Shown: positions 12,901-25,026 of the stretch, piece after piece
Numbering within the stretch: the first letter of the stretch is position 1
Layout of the letters: each line of letters starts with the position of its first letter
Origin: Calcarisporiella thermophila CBS 279.70
Lineage: Eukaryota; Calcarisporiellomycota
Assembly: GCF_041956535.1 (NCBI RefSeq)
Contig: NW_027192202.1
Coordinates: 666,870 to 730,869 of the forward strand
Reading direction: 5' to 3'
Length of the DNA: 64,000 nt
Notes under the pieces: generated by a model
What the model saw: the letters and a program-made list of their open reading frames with translations, nothing else
The model's database searches: none
Told to the model about the DNA's origin: nothing
Position numbers and translations under genes: made by a program

Positions 12901-13497
12901 GTGTAAATGTGAAATGACAAACAGCGCGCCGAACAGTAGCAGCACACCTGGCGGCATCACGCGATGATCACAGGCTGGACTCGTTCCGCTACTTAGTTTA
13001 TGCCATACTTGAAGACCCAATGTGGAAATAGATGAAGTAACTGCCAGCGAACCCGCGAGGAAGAGATTCATGCGCAGATGAATGGCATTATAAGCCATGG
13101 TCCAAGAAAGCCCGCCCCATAATCCAGCAACCCCTAAATAAATCCAGCCTCCCCATCCCCCATTCGTTACTTGGCATTCACTTGCTACCAACGGGACGGT
13201 GGGTAATATTGTTGATAATGATCGCACTATGATAGACGGTAATCGTGTTTTCCATATACTGCTGGTCCCACGAACAAATGCCCATACCGAACAATAGCCA
13301 CAAACAAAGGCAGAAATTCTGCGGATGCCAAGACCAACCAGATCGGGAGGAAAAAGCGTGTGCTCATTATGATCGATGACAGCAGATTCTTCTTCGCGAA
13401 GTATTGAGGCAGCATTTGCTGTAACGGCTTCACCTTTGGTCTTTGCCTTGCCAAAGAACGTGACTCGGCGAGATGGGTCCACTGTGACCGTGGACAT
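9915..13497 (-). CDS. SSK1: Ssk1/Mcs4-type response regulator on a membrane-anchored degenerate histidine-kinase scaffold
   Basis: Three exons (13497-12382, 12317-10650, 10583-9915) give 1150 residues. The C-terminal receiver is Ssk1-type: NVLIVEDNPINQ, phospho-acceptor LVLMDIQLPVMSG (intron 2 falls just before MD), VALTAS, and CNDFLTKPVSL followed by EWGCMQALIDF. Ssk1 relays osmotic and oxidative signals from hybrid kinases to the Ssk2-type MAPKKK of the HOG pathway. The N-terminal 200 residues hold about four hydrophobic, probably membrane-spanning segments. A helical DHp-like region without an H-box histidine follows, then an ATPase-like N-box (LRHALMNLLKTLIDSC). A second receiver-like fold (FIIIDDDVATLE ... 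ILPKPAGPRRILTAL) lies upstream of the true receiver. The receiver call is firm; the degenerate-kinase reading is my inference. Confidence 0.88.
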
Positions 13498-13806
13498 TGT
13501 CTAAATCTGTGGATCTAACTTAGATTAGCTTGCTTCCTTTGCGCCAATCCAAAAACGTTTACGATGAGATTTCTCACCAGACAAAACAATTCGAATGAAA
13601 GATCAATGTAAACAATGGTAAGGATTCAGGCCAAAAGAAATCATAAAGATCGTATGTATGCGAAGAGAAACCCAATTATTTTTTTTATCAAAATTTTGGT
13701 TTTAAACAATCCCCCATGTCCAGGAGAAAATGGGCAATTTTAAGTTTCAATCAAAATGGCTAAATTTTTCACAAACATAATTTTTATTTCGAATAGCAAT
13801 CCAAAT

Positions 13807-15457
13807 CTAATCATTCTGGCAATTGACATATTCTGCAATAGTTTCATACACGAGATCATAGAGATGTACCTATCAATGTAAAAAAAAATCAAGGATGAGC
13901 GGAAGCAGACTAGCGGGAGCCTTGTTAAACCCTTACGTTATTATGATGCGCCCACACCAAATCTAAATATATTAGCGCCGATGGTCCTCTAGGAATTCTA
14001 GCCAGTTCATATTTAATCCCTTCCTTGGGGTATACCGTCTTTTGTACACTTGGATCGTATATACTCGTGCCTCCCGAGGCGTGCCAAAAGAGTCTCTGCG
14101 AGTGGTAGTAGGGGATGATAGAGTCTTTAAGCCCATGGAGTAGAATTATTGGCGTTGTGATGTTCTAAAAAATTATTGAGACTTATCAATCATAGAGGGG
14201 AAAGCACCGGGGCACAATCCCTCACCTGAATACGGGAATAACTATCGAATGGATGCCGCACCAATGACATTATCGATGCTAGCGAATTACAGAATTAATA
14301 AATATTAAATAGGGTTATTAATAGTATTTCAATGAAAGCCAACGCATTATATAATACATCTTAGTCTATGGAATGACCTCAAGGGACGTAAAATCAATCG
14401 AACCATGCGATAGTCAAACATGGCTTCACGAATTGAGCTGTAAGGAGCCAGTAACACGGTTGCCTTCGGCGGCGTATTACTTTCGGAAAGGTTACGTGCT
14501 AACCAGGTGGCTACTCCAGTGCCAAGAGAGTGACCAAGAAGCGATATATTATCCTGTGCAACTAAATGTCACATTAAAAATCACTCAGTTCTCCTTCTCT
14601 ACTAGTGAAATTTGTCAACACTGACCTCCATTATCAATCAATAGCTTCCATGTTGCATATGCATCTGTGTATAGGCCAGTTTCTGAGGGAATCCCCTTCG
14701 AGTTCCCAAAACCTCGATAGTCAATCGTGATAACATTCATGTTGAGACGATCAGCCAATTGCTATCAATACCAGTTTCTTCAGTGCCAATACATAGGCAT
14801 TTGAGTGGAGCTAGCACTACTTACACGATATGTTTCCACTCGCCAAGGAGCGGCGCGATTCCCGGCATTCCCATGAAAATAGAGCATGGTTGGATAGCTG
14901 TCTGATCTGAGAGCCTCGAAATATATTTCGGAGTCGGGATTCTTTAATCGCTCCTTGTTCTTTCTGTAGAAATGAGAAGGCAGTACATGCCAAGCACCTA
15001 TCTGTCCATCTGGTGTTTCGATCATAAAATTCCTCACTCGATTCTCTAATTTGCAAAGAAATGTCAGCTAAGAGATCCATGTACAAAGAAGTGGCGAATT
15101 ATTACGTGGAAATCCAAATTCCTCTGGAGAGTCCCAATCTACGAAAAATGGGTAATTTATCCAATTGAGAAAGATCATTCCTCGTTGGGGAGAGTCCAAT
15201 GAGAGTATACCGAGCAAAGCCTAATTGCAATTAAGAAGAGAGGCAAGTTAAGAAGTATGCCGCGAAATCCCAATCGCAGTAAGAATGTTGAAAGCAACAT
15301 ACTAAATAGCTGTTTAGATATTGTTAATAAATGTTTCATATAACATAATTCGATTGCGCAAATGATTGAATAAGACCTACCTCAGCAATACCAGTAGCCC
15401 TAATTTCACCGAACTATGTATTAATGACTCCAGAAAACCTCTCTGTGTTGCTGCCAT
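13807..15457 (-). CDS. ABHD12-like serine hydrolase
   Basis: Several short exons, read from ATG at 15457 (MAATQRGFLESLIHSS...) to a stop at 13807. The N-terminal region is hydrophobic and likely a membrane anchor. Then come NWINYPFFVDWDSPEEFGF, the conserved VRNFMIETPDGQIGAWHVLP and the oxyanion segment MLYFHGNAGNR. The nucleophile elbow is LLGHSLGTGVATWLA, the acid region HGLKDSIIPYYHS and the catalytic histidine WAHHNNVHLYD, so the Ser-Asp-His triad is complete. ABHD12 and ABHD13 relatives are membrane-bound lipases, with lysophospholipids the best-known substrates. The last exon is 13807-13869. The join between the first exon and the exon ending near 15109 is uncertain. The 309 bp downstream of 13807 toward the Ssk1 start hold no gene. 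Confidence 0.85.
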
Positions 15458-15929
15458 TTTGCTACTAGCTCTTTCTTCGAGTATTTCTCGATAATTATGT
15501 ATTTCACATTAAAAGAATTAAGCTATTCGTTCCACGTGAATAACTGCCAAAATTCTTAGTCAACTTCTAGGAGACAGGTAAGATGTTTCGGACTGTGTTA
15601 TTTTCTATCCAAGGAATTTCGAGCTATTAGCTTTGGTATCTTACATTCATTCGAAATGGCTTCAAAACGTTTACTTGTCAATTAATTCAATTTATTTTGA
15701 CAACGATTCGTGAAGAATGACTTGAATAAAGAAATCAGGAAAAAAATTATTTACAAAGAGAGGGTTGTAAAAGTTCTTTCGGAAGGAGAAGAAATAAAAA
15801 TATCACAAATTACCAAAATAAAAATCGAGTTCTACTGAATTAATAATAAAGCAGCTTAATCTTTCAGGATCTTATTTTCCCGCCCGGTCCCACGGGAATA
15901 GATACCGCCGAAATGATGCTCTAATTGTG
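15458..15929. other. Intergenic, no gene recognised
   Basis: AT-rich DNA upstream of the hydrolase and downstream of the glycosyltransferase, both minus strand. It should carry the hydrolase promoter. No other signal is visible. Confidence 0.5.
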
Positions 15930-18518
15930 CTATGATATAGTGGCATGATCTTCAACGAAAGGGCATAATAAATCGGAGGGATCGAATATCAAATTATCAT
16001 CAGTGGGTACAGGACAAGCGCTAACTTCCTTGTGGAGCTGGTGACCACGTCTGATTAATTCTTCAAAAGGTAGGACCTTTCCCCACAAATCCAACACCGG
16101 CAGATTTTCCCATTCTGGCGCCTTCCCACCAGGCAATTCTTCCAAGATGAGGTCCTGCTGCATCAAAGGCACAGCAAACTCATCGGCCTTGTCACGATTA
16201 GTTCGAATATGAGTTCCAAACTCTAAGTGGTTGGTAGAAAAGGCCTTCAGGTCGGCGAAATTGGGATAGAGCATCACATATCCGCGAAGATAAACGAGCT
16301 CAATGAAATATTTCTTCCAGGACTTGGTCCATTTATTGGAGCGTGCGCCAGGTACAGTAATGGTCTGAAGCTTCTTGCCGTAGACATCCTCAATTCGTGC
16401 AGTGAGATAATAATGAAACTCGCGCCACTGCTCAGGGAAATAGACGGCTCCCCAACTGCAGGGTATTTGCGAGAGGTATGGCGTGCGTAAGGGAAAACCA
16501 GTGCCTGTCAGTGAAGAATCAGGATGCCATCTGTGTCGACCGTCCGCAAATAGCTCAATATGTCGCGGGCCGTATAAGCTTAATCCATAAAGTCGCTGCG
16601 CCTTCGTAGATCCATACCGGTACTTGAGAATATTCATTTTACTCCACGTGTAGAATAAGGGTGATACTTCGATGTCATCCTCTAACAATACTGCGTGATC
16701 ATGGTTATCCGAGGGATACCAGGATTCGACTATGGCTGGCATCAGTCCGCCCTGCCGTATGCGATGTCTTAGGTGTTTTGGACCGTGATTCCACATGAAA
16801 GTGTTGACAAGTAATGTCGTCACACGGTCCGCACTACGTTCCATATTAATCGTAAGGTCGACAGCATCTCCTAAGTAATAGGCTGAGCTAATGGATCGAA
16901 GTAGGCGAGAGAGAGAGTGAGGGCGGTTATTTGTGATGACCACAATTTGAATCCGCACAGTATGCCATTCTATGATAAAAAGAAATTGGTGAATCCCAAG
17001 GTAGCATGTATATTATTATGATCAAGCAAAACAGAGATAGACATACTTTCTAGCACGTTGACTGGCAAGTCCGCAATCCAAAGCGCATGGTCAAAATGAT
17101 TGTCGGGCATCGAAATCTCTATCGCCCCGATGCGCCTCGCTGCACCAGACACCATTGCAAGCATATTCGAAGATCGGTCCTCCACGTGCAATACGACTCG
17201 CGGGCGAACTAGATCCATCACGTGTTGTACCCCGACTGATAAATCTGCCAAATCATGCATAAGTGAATAGACTAGTACTCCTTCACACCCAAACTCCATT
17301 GGGGAAGTATCCGAAATAACATGGATCACACGATTTGAACTACGGAAACGGCAGATAAGTGCGCGAAGCGAAGCAAGTTGTCTAGGGCCGTGAACTGCAA
17401 TCACGATGCCATCCTGCTCCATCTCCAACCTTTCTGAAGGGCGCGGAATTCCTGTAAATACCATGTCTTTCCACAACCTGTGGTTTTCAAACTGGTTCTG
17501 AAGCTGCCGACATCTAGATTTACCCCCACCTGCAAGCTGGGGAAGGGCGTATGAAGGAATGCCGTGATATGCAAAGCTATAGCTCAAGATAAATCCAAGC
17601 GGAAAATCGGAAGACAATTGCCAGAATTGTTCTCCAAGCAACAAAGGTATCCAGCTACGGCGAAGTATCCAGGCACCCTCAAGGATATCTGCAGGAAAAG
17701 TAGTCGACTGAGGCAGGCATTTGATTTGGGTGTTTTGTGCCCGACGGGAGGGTAGGACTGCACCTTGAGTGCCGATTACAGTTTGGCGATAAGGTTGGGT
17801 GCCGGCAACATAGAAAAGGGCTTCCAATGTTTGTGTAGTAGAGAGTGGCTCCGTAAGTAGTAATACGTACTCTGTAGACTTCAAGGAAGAAAGCTGCACC
17901 CATGAGTGGGGCAAATCGCCAACTACGTGCAAATGAATAGGTATTGATTCATGAACGGAAATTAGGGTATTTATTGCAATTCGTGCATCCCGTTCCTGAG
18001 CAACAGTGCAGCCCACTAAAATAGCTGTAGGTTTGATAGACTGCTCAAAGATGGATCCGATGGTTTGTTCGAATTCCTTGTTAAATTGAATTATCGCCAC
18101 TATTGACACACGAGATGATAATTGGTTTTCTGATGGAAGCTCAAACAACTCTTCGAGAGTATGTTGCCTAAGATCGAATGAGTTGTTTTCCCATGATTCT
18201 CCTGAAATCGGATGGCTCCCTATTGTAAAAATATATATTAATACAATGCTAAAAAGTGTAGCGATGAATTGACGGACCAGTAGTAGGATATTCCCATTCA
18301 TTTTCTCTTATGTTAGAGTCATGGCGGAGTGAACGTGAAAAATGATGCGACAAGAAATAAACGACGGAGAGAGTGGTCAAAAGAAAGCAAGTAACCAACA
18401 GATGCCATCGGATACGAGAATGGTCCCAACGAGTCGATCGTGCTCCATGCGGTGAAGGACTCTGTTTTCGGGGCAGTGAACCTCTTGGGCTCCTTAATGG
18501 CCGATCCGTTCTATTCAT
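15930..18518 (-). CDS. Type II membrane glycosyltransferase-like protein, two GT-A-like halves
   Basis: Three exons (18518-18278, 18219-17047, 16969-15930) join in phase to 817 residues. A basic N-terminus is followed by one signal-anchor helix (WHLLVTCFLLTTLSVVYFLS, about residues 39-58), the type II layout of Golgi glycosyltransferases. The first half (VSIVAIIQFNKEFEQTIGSI ...) looks like a diverged GT2 fold. The second half is strongly conserved: IQIVVITNNRPHSLSRLLRS, AVLLEDDIEVSPLFY (a DxD-like acidic motif), QIPCSWGAVYFPEQWREFHY and LRGYVMLYPNF, as in an uncharacterised fungal GT2-like family. Sugar donor and acceptor are unknown. An alternative start at 18301 avoids the first intron, whose donor (GTCCGT) is weak, but it would lose the better anchor. 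Confidence 0.82.
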
Positions 18519-18921
18519 AAGAGGGAATTATAATAACAAGATGCCAAAAGAAAAAGACTAAAGGGGAGTATAAATATAGGATGGTATTCTAGTCACATCA
18601 GAGAATGGAAGATAAAAACAAGCTAGGGGAAGTTGAAACGCTCTTTCCCACTTTATTTGCCCGAGATTGATTAGGAAACTAATGGCGGGATTTAAATTTA
18701 GTGTTAATATTCTATATCGAAGAGAGTAGGGGGAATTCAGATTTTGTTTTGAAAGATGGGGAAAATGAAGAACTATATCTTTACGCAAACATCGTTAGAA
18801 GAAATGTGGCATGGGAAAGTGAGATGGTAAAAAGAAAACAAGATAGAAAAAGAAACATCAAAGAGCTAATTACACGTTTCGAATTAGATATAACTTAATA
18901 TAGGGAATCTTGATACTGGTT
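18519..18921. other. Intergenic, no gene recognised
   Basis: AT-rich DNA between the glycosyltransferase start and the ATG12 stop. It should hold the glycosyltransferase promoter. Two short open frames of about 65-76 codons look like chance. Confidence 0.5.
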
Positions 18922-19518
18922 CTATCCCCAAGCAGCACTAGTGCAGTAATTAATGATAAGATGCCCATCCGTGCTGAAGCACTATTAGGTAAAAAGACAT
19001 GGTCACTATTTCAACTCTGTATGCACCAAAATGGATCTTCTACCCTATGCAAATTCCCCACTATCTCGTCAGGAGCAGGTGAGAATGCACTGTTTATGTA
19101 AAGAAACTATAGTTATATAATGATGAAGAATTAGATGAGGCTAGATAAGTGAATAAGATATGATATTGGGCATACTAAAGGATCAGACGGCTTGTAATTT
19201 AGCTCTTTACGCAAAAACTGGATTACTGCTTGAAATTTGTTCGATGCTGTTATTTTGTAGAAATTCTGCTTCATGATGGGTGCATTTCCAATAGCACGGA
19301 ATCTCACAACCACTACAGTAGGCACAAAGATTGAGTTAAAATGTATAAAGAAGGAGGGCACCTATATTACCTTTTCCAGCATCTTTCTTTTTTAGATCTG
19401 CGATAATAGACTCAAAGTCTTTATTAGGTGAAGGCGCGCTGACTACTGGATCTGAAGCGGGTTCTTGTGATGTGGATTCTAGCGATGCTTCTTTTGCGAC
19501 TGAAGTTGAAGGATCCAT
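18922..19518 (-). CDS. ATG12: Autophagy ubiquitin-like protein Atg12
   Basis: Four exons (19518-19371, 19312-19176, 19106-19044, 18981-18922) join in phase to 135 residues. After a disordered N-terminus come the Atg12 core motifs [33 protein letters not shown] and [13 protein letters not shown]. The protein ends CTSAAWG with the terminal glycine that Atg7 and Atg10 conjugate to a lysine of Atg5. No residues follow the glycine, as is usual for Atg12, so no processing protease is needed. The Atg12-Atg5 conjugate with Atg16 promotes lipidation of Atg8 during autophagosome growth. The length is ordinary for a compact Atg12 (animal orthologues are about 140 residues). It is divergent from VAC7. 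Confidence 0.95.
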
Positions 19519-19747
19519 TATTGAAGATATAAAAATAAAACCGATATAGATTCGTGATATAAGTAAAGGGCTGTGACGTGTATTGTGACGTTATTTCAAT
19601 TATCATAATTTATCTCCTCACTGCCTCTCATTTTCAATAAACTTTTCTGATCCTACTTCAAAAATCCTTTATACCTTTTTTGTTTTATAAGCGAATGTAT
19701 TTTTCCTGACCCTATTTTCTTATATAATCTCAACACGATCGCTGCCC
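19519..19747. promoter_or_regulatory. Shared ATG12/VAC7 divergent promoter region
   Basis: Only 229 bp separate the two start codons, so both core promoters must lie here. The DNA is AT-rich, with pyrimidine-rich sequence toward the VAC7 side. No specific operator motif is recognisable by eye. Confidence 0.5.
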
Positions 19748-21413
19748 ATGCTGCAACCGCAGGATCATCAAAGCCGGAATTTTAACGAGGAAGATCTTGA
19801 GACCTCGTCTGAACGAGTGGTTGCCGATCCAAATATGGCATTGCGCCCCTCTGAGGGCCTCAATACAAAACCACCTCTTCCGAATCCACCTAAGTGCCGC
19901 TCACGAGCTTCAGAGGAGCTGATATTGCAGCAGCAACAGCAGAAAAAGCAAGTGTGGAGTAATGAGGGAAGTGACCGGGTGATGGAGTTTGAAACGGCTG
20001 TGTGTAATGATACGGGTGCAATTAGAGATAAAGGGAGGAGGGGGAACTCGGTTAATATTAAATTTTGCTTGCTGTTGTGCGAGATGTCGGTCATTAATTT
20101 CATAATTACATATAGGTTGGCGATTCTCCTCGACCTACATTTTCATCAGAGTCGGTTCGATCAAAAAAGAAGAAAAGACCGCCTCTCAAGCAATCAACCA
20201 CACCCGCGGATATTTTTGCAGCAAATGTTGCAGAGGCAGTTGAGGAAGCCCAGGGTAAGTTCGATATCAGTACGCAGCTTGGATTTTTTCCTCCATTCAA
20301 TTACCAATCATTATACTAGCCACGGAAGATGACGAGCAGTTCGTGTATCGAGATGGGGGTCTTCATTCTCATAGCTCCTCTAGCAATAGCCTTGCACCTT
20401 TCCCACAAGGACATGGGACCTGGTCGCCAGCTCTCCCTCCACCCATGACACCTCATCACCCTGTTCCGGAGCCATCTGAGCCCTCACTTAATCCTGTCAG
20501 GCCGCGCTATTCCAGAGGCCAGGATAGCATCAATTCAAACGATCATATTAACAATAATGGCCGTATGCGAGTCTCACGGAAGATCTCAACGGGAAGTGTT
20601 AGTAGCCTTGAGTCATTTGGTCAGCGTCCTGTGGTGATGCGTGCAGCACCTGAAATTGCGCGGACAAAAGGCGGCTACGGGCATCTTTACACACATTCAC
20701 CCCACAATTATTCTCTACAAGAGTGGTACACGCATGATGAGGATGAGCGCATTCCCTTTATCCCCAAAAGTCCGCGCTACCGATCTCCTTGTCGCCGCAT
20801 TGGTGACTACTTTCTCTCGATCGTTCCCATGCTTTGCTTGATCTTTATGCTTTCGATTATGGCTGCAATTTTCTCCCTGTCTATACGCCCGCTTACTGAT
20901 GTTTCCATCAGTGAAATATCTAATGTGCTCGCTGCGCAGCGTGAGCTTATTTTTGATATGCACGTGCGAGCACGAAATCGCAATTTATGGAGTGTTCAGA
21001 TCGATCGCGCAGACTTGGGTGTGTTCGCCTCACCTGCAAAGAAAAAAATGAGTGCAGTACATGGGTCAGAGCCACGTGAATTCCTCGGGAATGTGCGTGA
21101 GCTGGATGAGCCGCTGGTGTTCTCGTCAGGACTGGATCGATGGGGGGTAGTGAGCGTTGCAACCTCTCAGGTTAGAATCAAGAACCCTGGGGAATCGGAG
21201 GATGGGGACGACCGAGGGAATGAAAATTGGGCGCGGATCATTAGGATGCCCTTTGATCTTATTGTGCGCGGGCAACTTAAATATCGGTTGCTATGGTTTA
21301 GACGTCGAGGGGCGCGTGTTTGCCTTGCTGTCACGGTAGATCCAGAGACGGGGGAGGTGTCATTTGCAGATGAAACAAGAAAGCTTTGTGAACGTGGGGA
21401 TGATCCAGCGTGA
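19748..21413 (+). CDS. VAC7: Vac7-family vacuolar regulator of PI(3,5)P2 synthesis
   Basis: Three exons (19748-20050, 20116-20254, 20320-21413) give 511 residues. The N-terminal two thirds are disordered and Ser/Pro/Gln-rich. One transmembrane helix follows (YFLSIVPMLCLIFMLSIMAA, about residues 320-340). The luminal part starts with the conserved LTDVSISEISNVLAAQRELIFDMHVRARNRNLWSV block (split here as RPLTDVSISEISN and QRELIFDMHVRARN), which marks the Vac7 family. In yeast Vac7 is a vacuolar membrane protein that activates the Fab1 lipid kinase complex, controlling vacuole size and inheritance. Motif order and the single membrane pass match the family. The 3' end is convergent with DAD3, 214 bp apart. 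Confidence 0.9.
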
Positions 21414-21627
21414 GTTTGTTTTTTATTTTGCCTTCTATTACTTGTAATTGTGATACTTTCAACCTTTCGCATATTTCCAATTCCGTTTTCTCTCTCAATG
21501 TAGTTTATAGTTGCTGCTTGTATTAAAAACTAAAAGGTTTCTTTGCCAGTTGCGTATCAAAATTAAATTCATTGAATACCTAGCTATTTACATTACGGAA
21601 TATTACACATTATCGTGGCCACCCCCA

Positions 21628-21970
21628 TCAGCCAAATCGTGGTCGATTAGTATCATTCGTCGATAGTTCGAAACCTTGATTCTCATTCATTAATGCCGAT
21701 GCAGCGCTCGCACTTGCAATCGAGTAGAGGGATGCCTTGAACAATGTGTGCACTAGGCCCATTTTGCGCTCTACACCACGTAATTTCTCTATGGCCTCGA
21801 CCATATCCTGATTGTTCATTTCAGTGATTGTTGAATTAAGCTTTCCATGAGATGTTTATCAATTAGATGTCGAGAGTGAGATACAATAACAAATAGAGAT
21901 AATATACCTCATTAATATTGCTAAGGAGTTGCTCGCACGCAAGGATGATGCCTTTTTCAGTGTTAGACAT
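21628..21970 (-). CDS. DAD3: DASH complex subunit Dad3
   Basis: Two exons (21970-21908, 21840-21628) join in phase to 91 residues starting MSNTEKGIILACEQLLSNIN. The hallmark is KLRGVERKMGLVHTLFKASLYSI, closely resembling the Dad3 core, in which an LR..ERK block precedes a TLLKASVYSI-like block. Dad3 is one of ten subunits of the fungal DASH/Dam1 ring, which couples kinetochores to microtubule plus ends. The size fits the family (about 90-95 residues). The Ala/Ser-rich tail is unremarkable. Genes this small are easily missed because the first exon is only 21 codons. Confidence 0.9.
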
Positions 21971-22999
21971 TTTTTTTTACGTGTATATGATTTCAACACG
22001 CGTACCATTAAACTATAATGTAGTTTCCAATTAATTCAAACTTATCAGCCACCAAGAGAAAATTGATTAATATGTTGTGGTAAAATACCTTGTATACACC
22101 ATAGTAGCTGGATTCTTGGAATCACAATAATACTCTATCCGAATACCTAAACACCAACTCTTTTCTCATTGGCAGGTAAAAAATAAACATTCCCTCTAAC
22201 AACCTCCTCAATAAGTGCAAGTATAAAAAAAGCCTTTAATGACTGAGGCTCTTAAGGTTTGTCAAAGCAATTAAATTGATTTATATACATATTGCAAACC
22301 AAGTGGATAGGATTTACCATCTCCTATAACAACATTCATGTTGACAAGATAATACAATCCACCTAAGGTTGGGCTGCGAAAGATTTTTCTCTCTTTACGA
22401 TTAATTTCTAGTATGAGGAAAGAACTTACACTGCTCAATGAGTTCTATTTAATATCGATCCGTCTTTACGGGGCTTGCATCCGTATCTCTTCTTCCCATA
22501 TTCCTGCACATCCAAACTGGCAAGCTCATGGATACAAATATACTTTAGCTGATTTGTTTATAGGGACGCATCGCGATATCTTGTGGCTGTATGTCTATAG
22601 TAAGAGCGGCTATCTTACATGAAAACATATTTCTTTCGATCTCAAAATTTTCGATTTAAAATTTGAAGTATTTCATTGGAACTAGGAATGTTCCTGGCAA
22701 GTTTGTTTTTTAAATATATGCCCTACCTTTTAAATATGTATTAAAGTCGTCTTATCGTTACGGCTCATTTTGAATAGGATATCTTCGTCCAAAATTGAAA
22801 GAATACCAAGTCTATTGACGGTCACAATAGTGGCTGAGGTTGAGGGCAATTATGTAAACTGTGACACATTTTTCATTTTTAGCAAACAAAAAAGTCTATT
22901 CGAACATTGTTGAAGGCAACAGTTTTTGCATTATATATATATATTTAATCCATATTCTTTTACTATATTGTTTATCAGCTATATTTAATCCCGCAATCA
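21971..22999. other. Intergenic, no gene recognised
   Basis: About 1 kb of AT-rich DNA between the divergent DAD3 and DIM1 genes. A 69-codon plus-strand frame (22413-22622) has no domain or splice partner and is probably chance. A short TA repeat lies near 22935-22946. Both promoters should be here. Confidence 0.5.
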
Positions 23000-24374
<1,375 letters not shown>

Positions 24375-25026
24375 TATGTTGCTGATGCTTTTCCATTCCA
24401 ATACAAGTTTTCATATTCCACTGAATAAGAAATGGCCAAATTTAATAAGCTTGTTTTCACGCTCCATGGTACAAGCTCATTGGGGAAAGTTCCAAAGTCT
24501 CGAACTAGTCTTTTTTAAGTAGTCTCTGCCAGGGAGAGAAAATCCTGCGGAGTGTGTAACTATGGAGATGTAAGAAGAAAAGAAAGGAAAGCAATAAAGG
24601 GCATTCGGAAGGAATTATGGACAGAAAGGAATCGATAAAATACACTATGGCCCACAAGAGGAATAGTGAAGCCAATTTTCCAGGGTCAAAAATCCATGGT
24701 TGATTTGCATCCTTATTTAATCGTCCTCCATTAATATTCTCACAGTAGACACCGCCAAAGGAAAGTTCGCCCGATAAAATCCTTTAGAGCATCCAAAAGA
24801 GAAAGCCACTCCCGTTTTTTTATCTTCTTGATTATCCACGCATTATTTCATTTACATATTCTTCCCCTAAAGAACATTACAACTATGTTTCATTAAGAAA
24901 ATCGTGAACCGAACAAGACTTTATCAGAGGAATCACACCACCACATAGAGAGCCCTTCTAAATACTGCAAGAATTAGTCTAGTTCATTGATCAGCTAGTG
25001 CTGTTGGAAGAAAAAATAAAGGGGAA
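24375..25026. other. Intergenic, no gene recognised
   Basis: A 652-bp AT-rich stretch between DIM1 and the bacterial-type hydrolase, both plus strand. It should carry the hydrolase promoter. No repeats or mobile-element remains that would mark an insertion are visible. Confidence 0.5.

Noticed and set aside
22413-22622. 69-codon open frame in the DAD3-DIM1 spacer.
   Set aside because: Isolated, AT-rich, no protein family resemblance.
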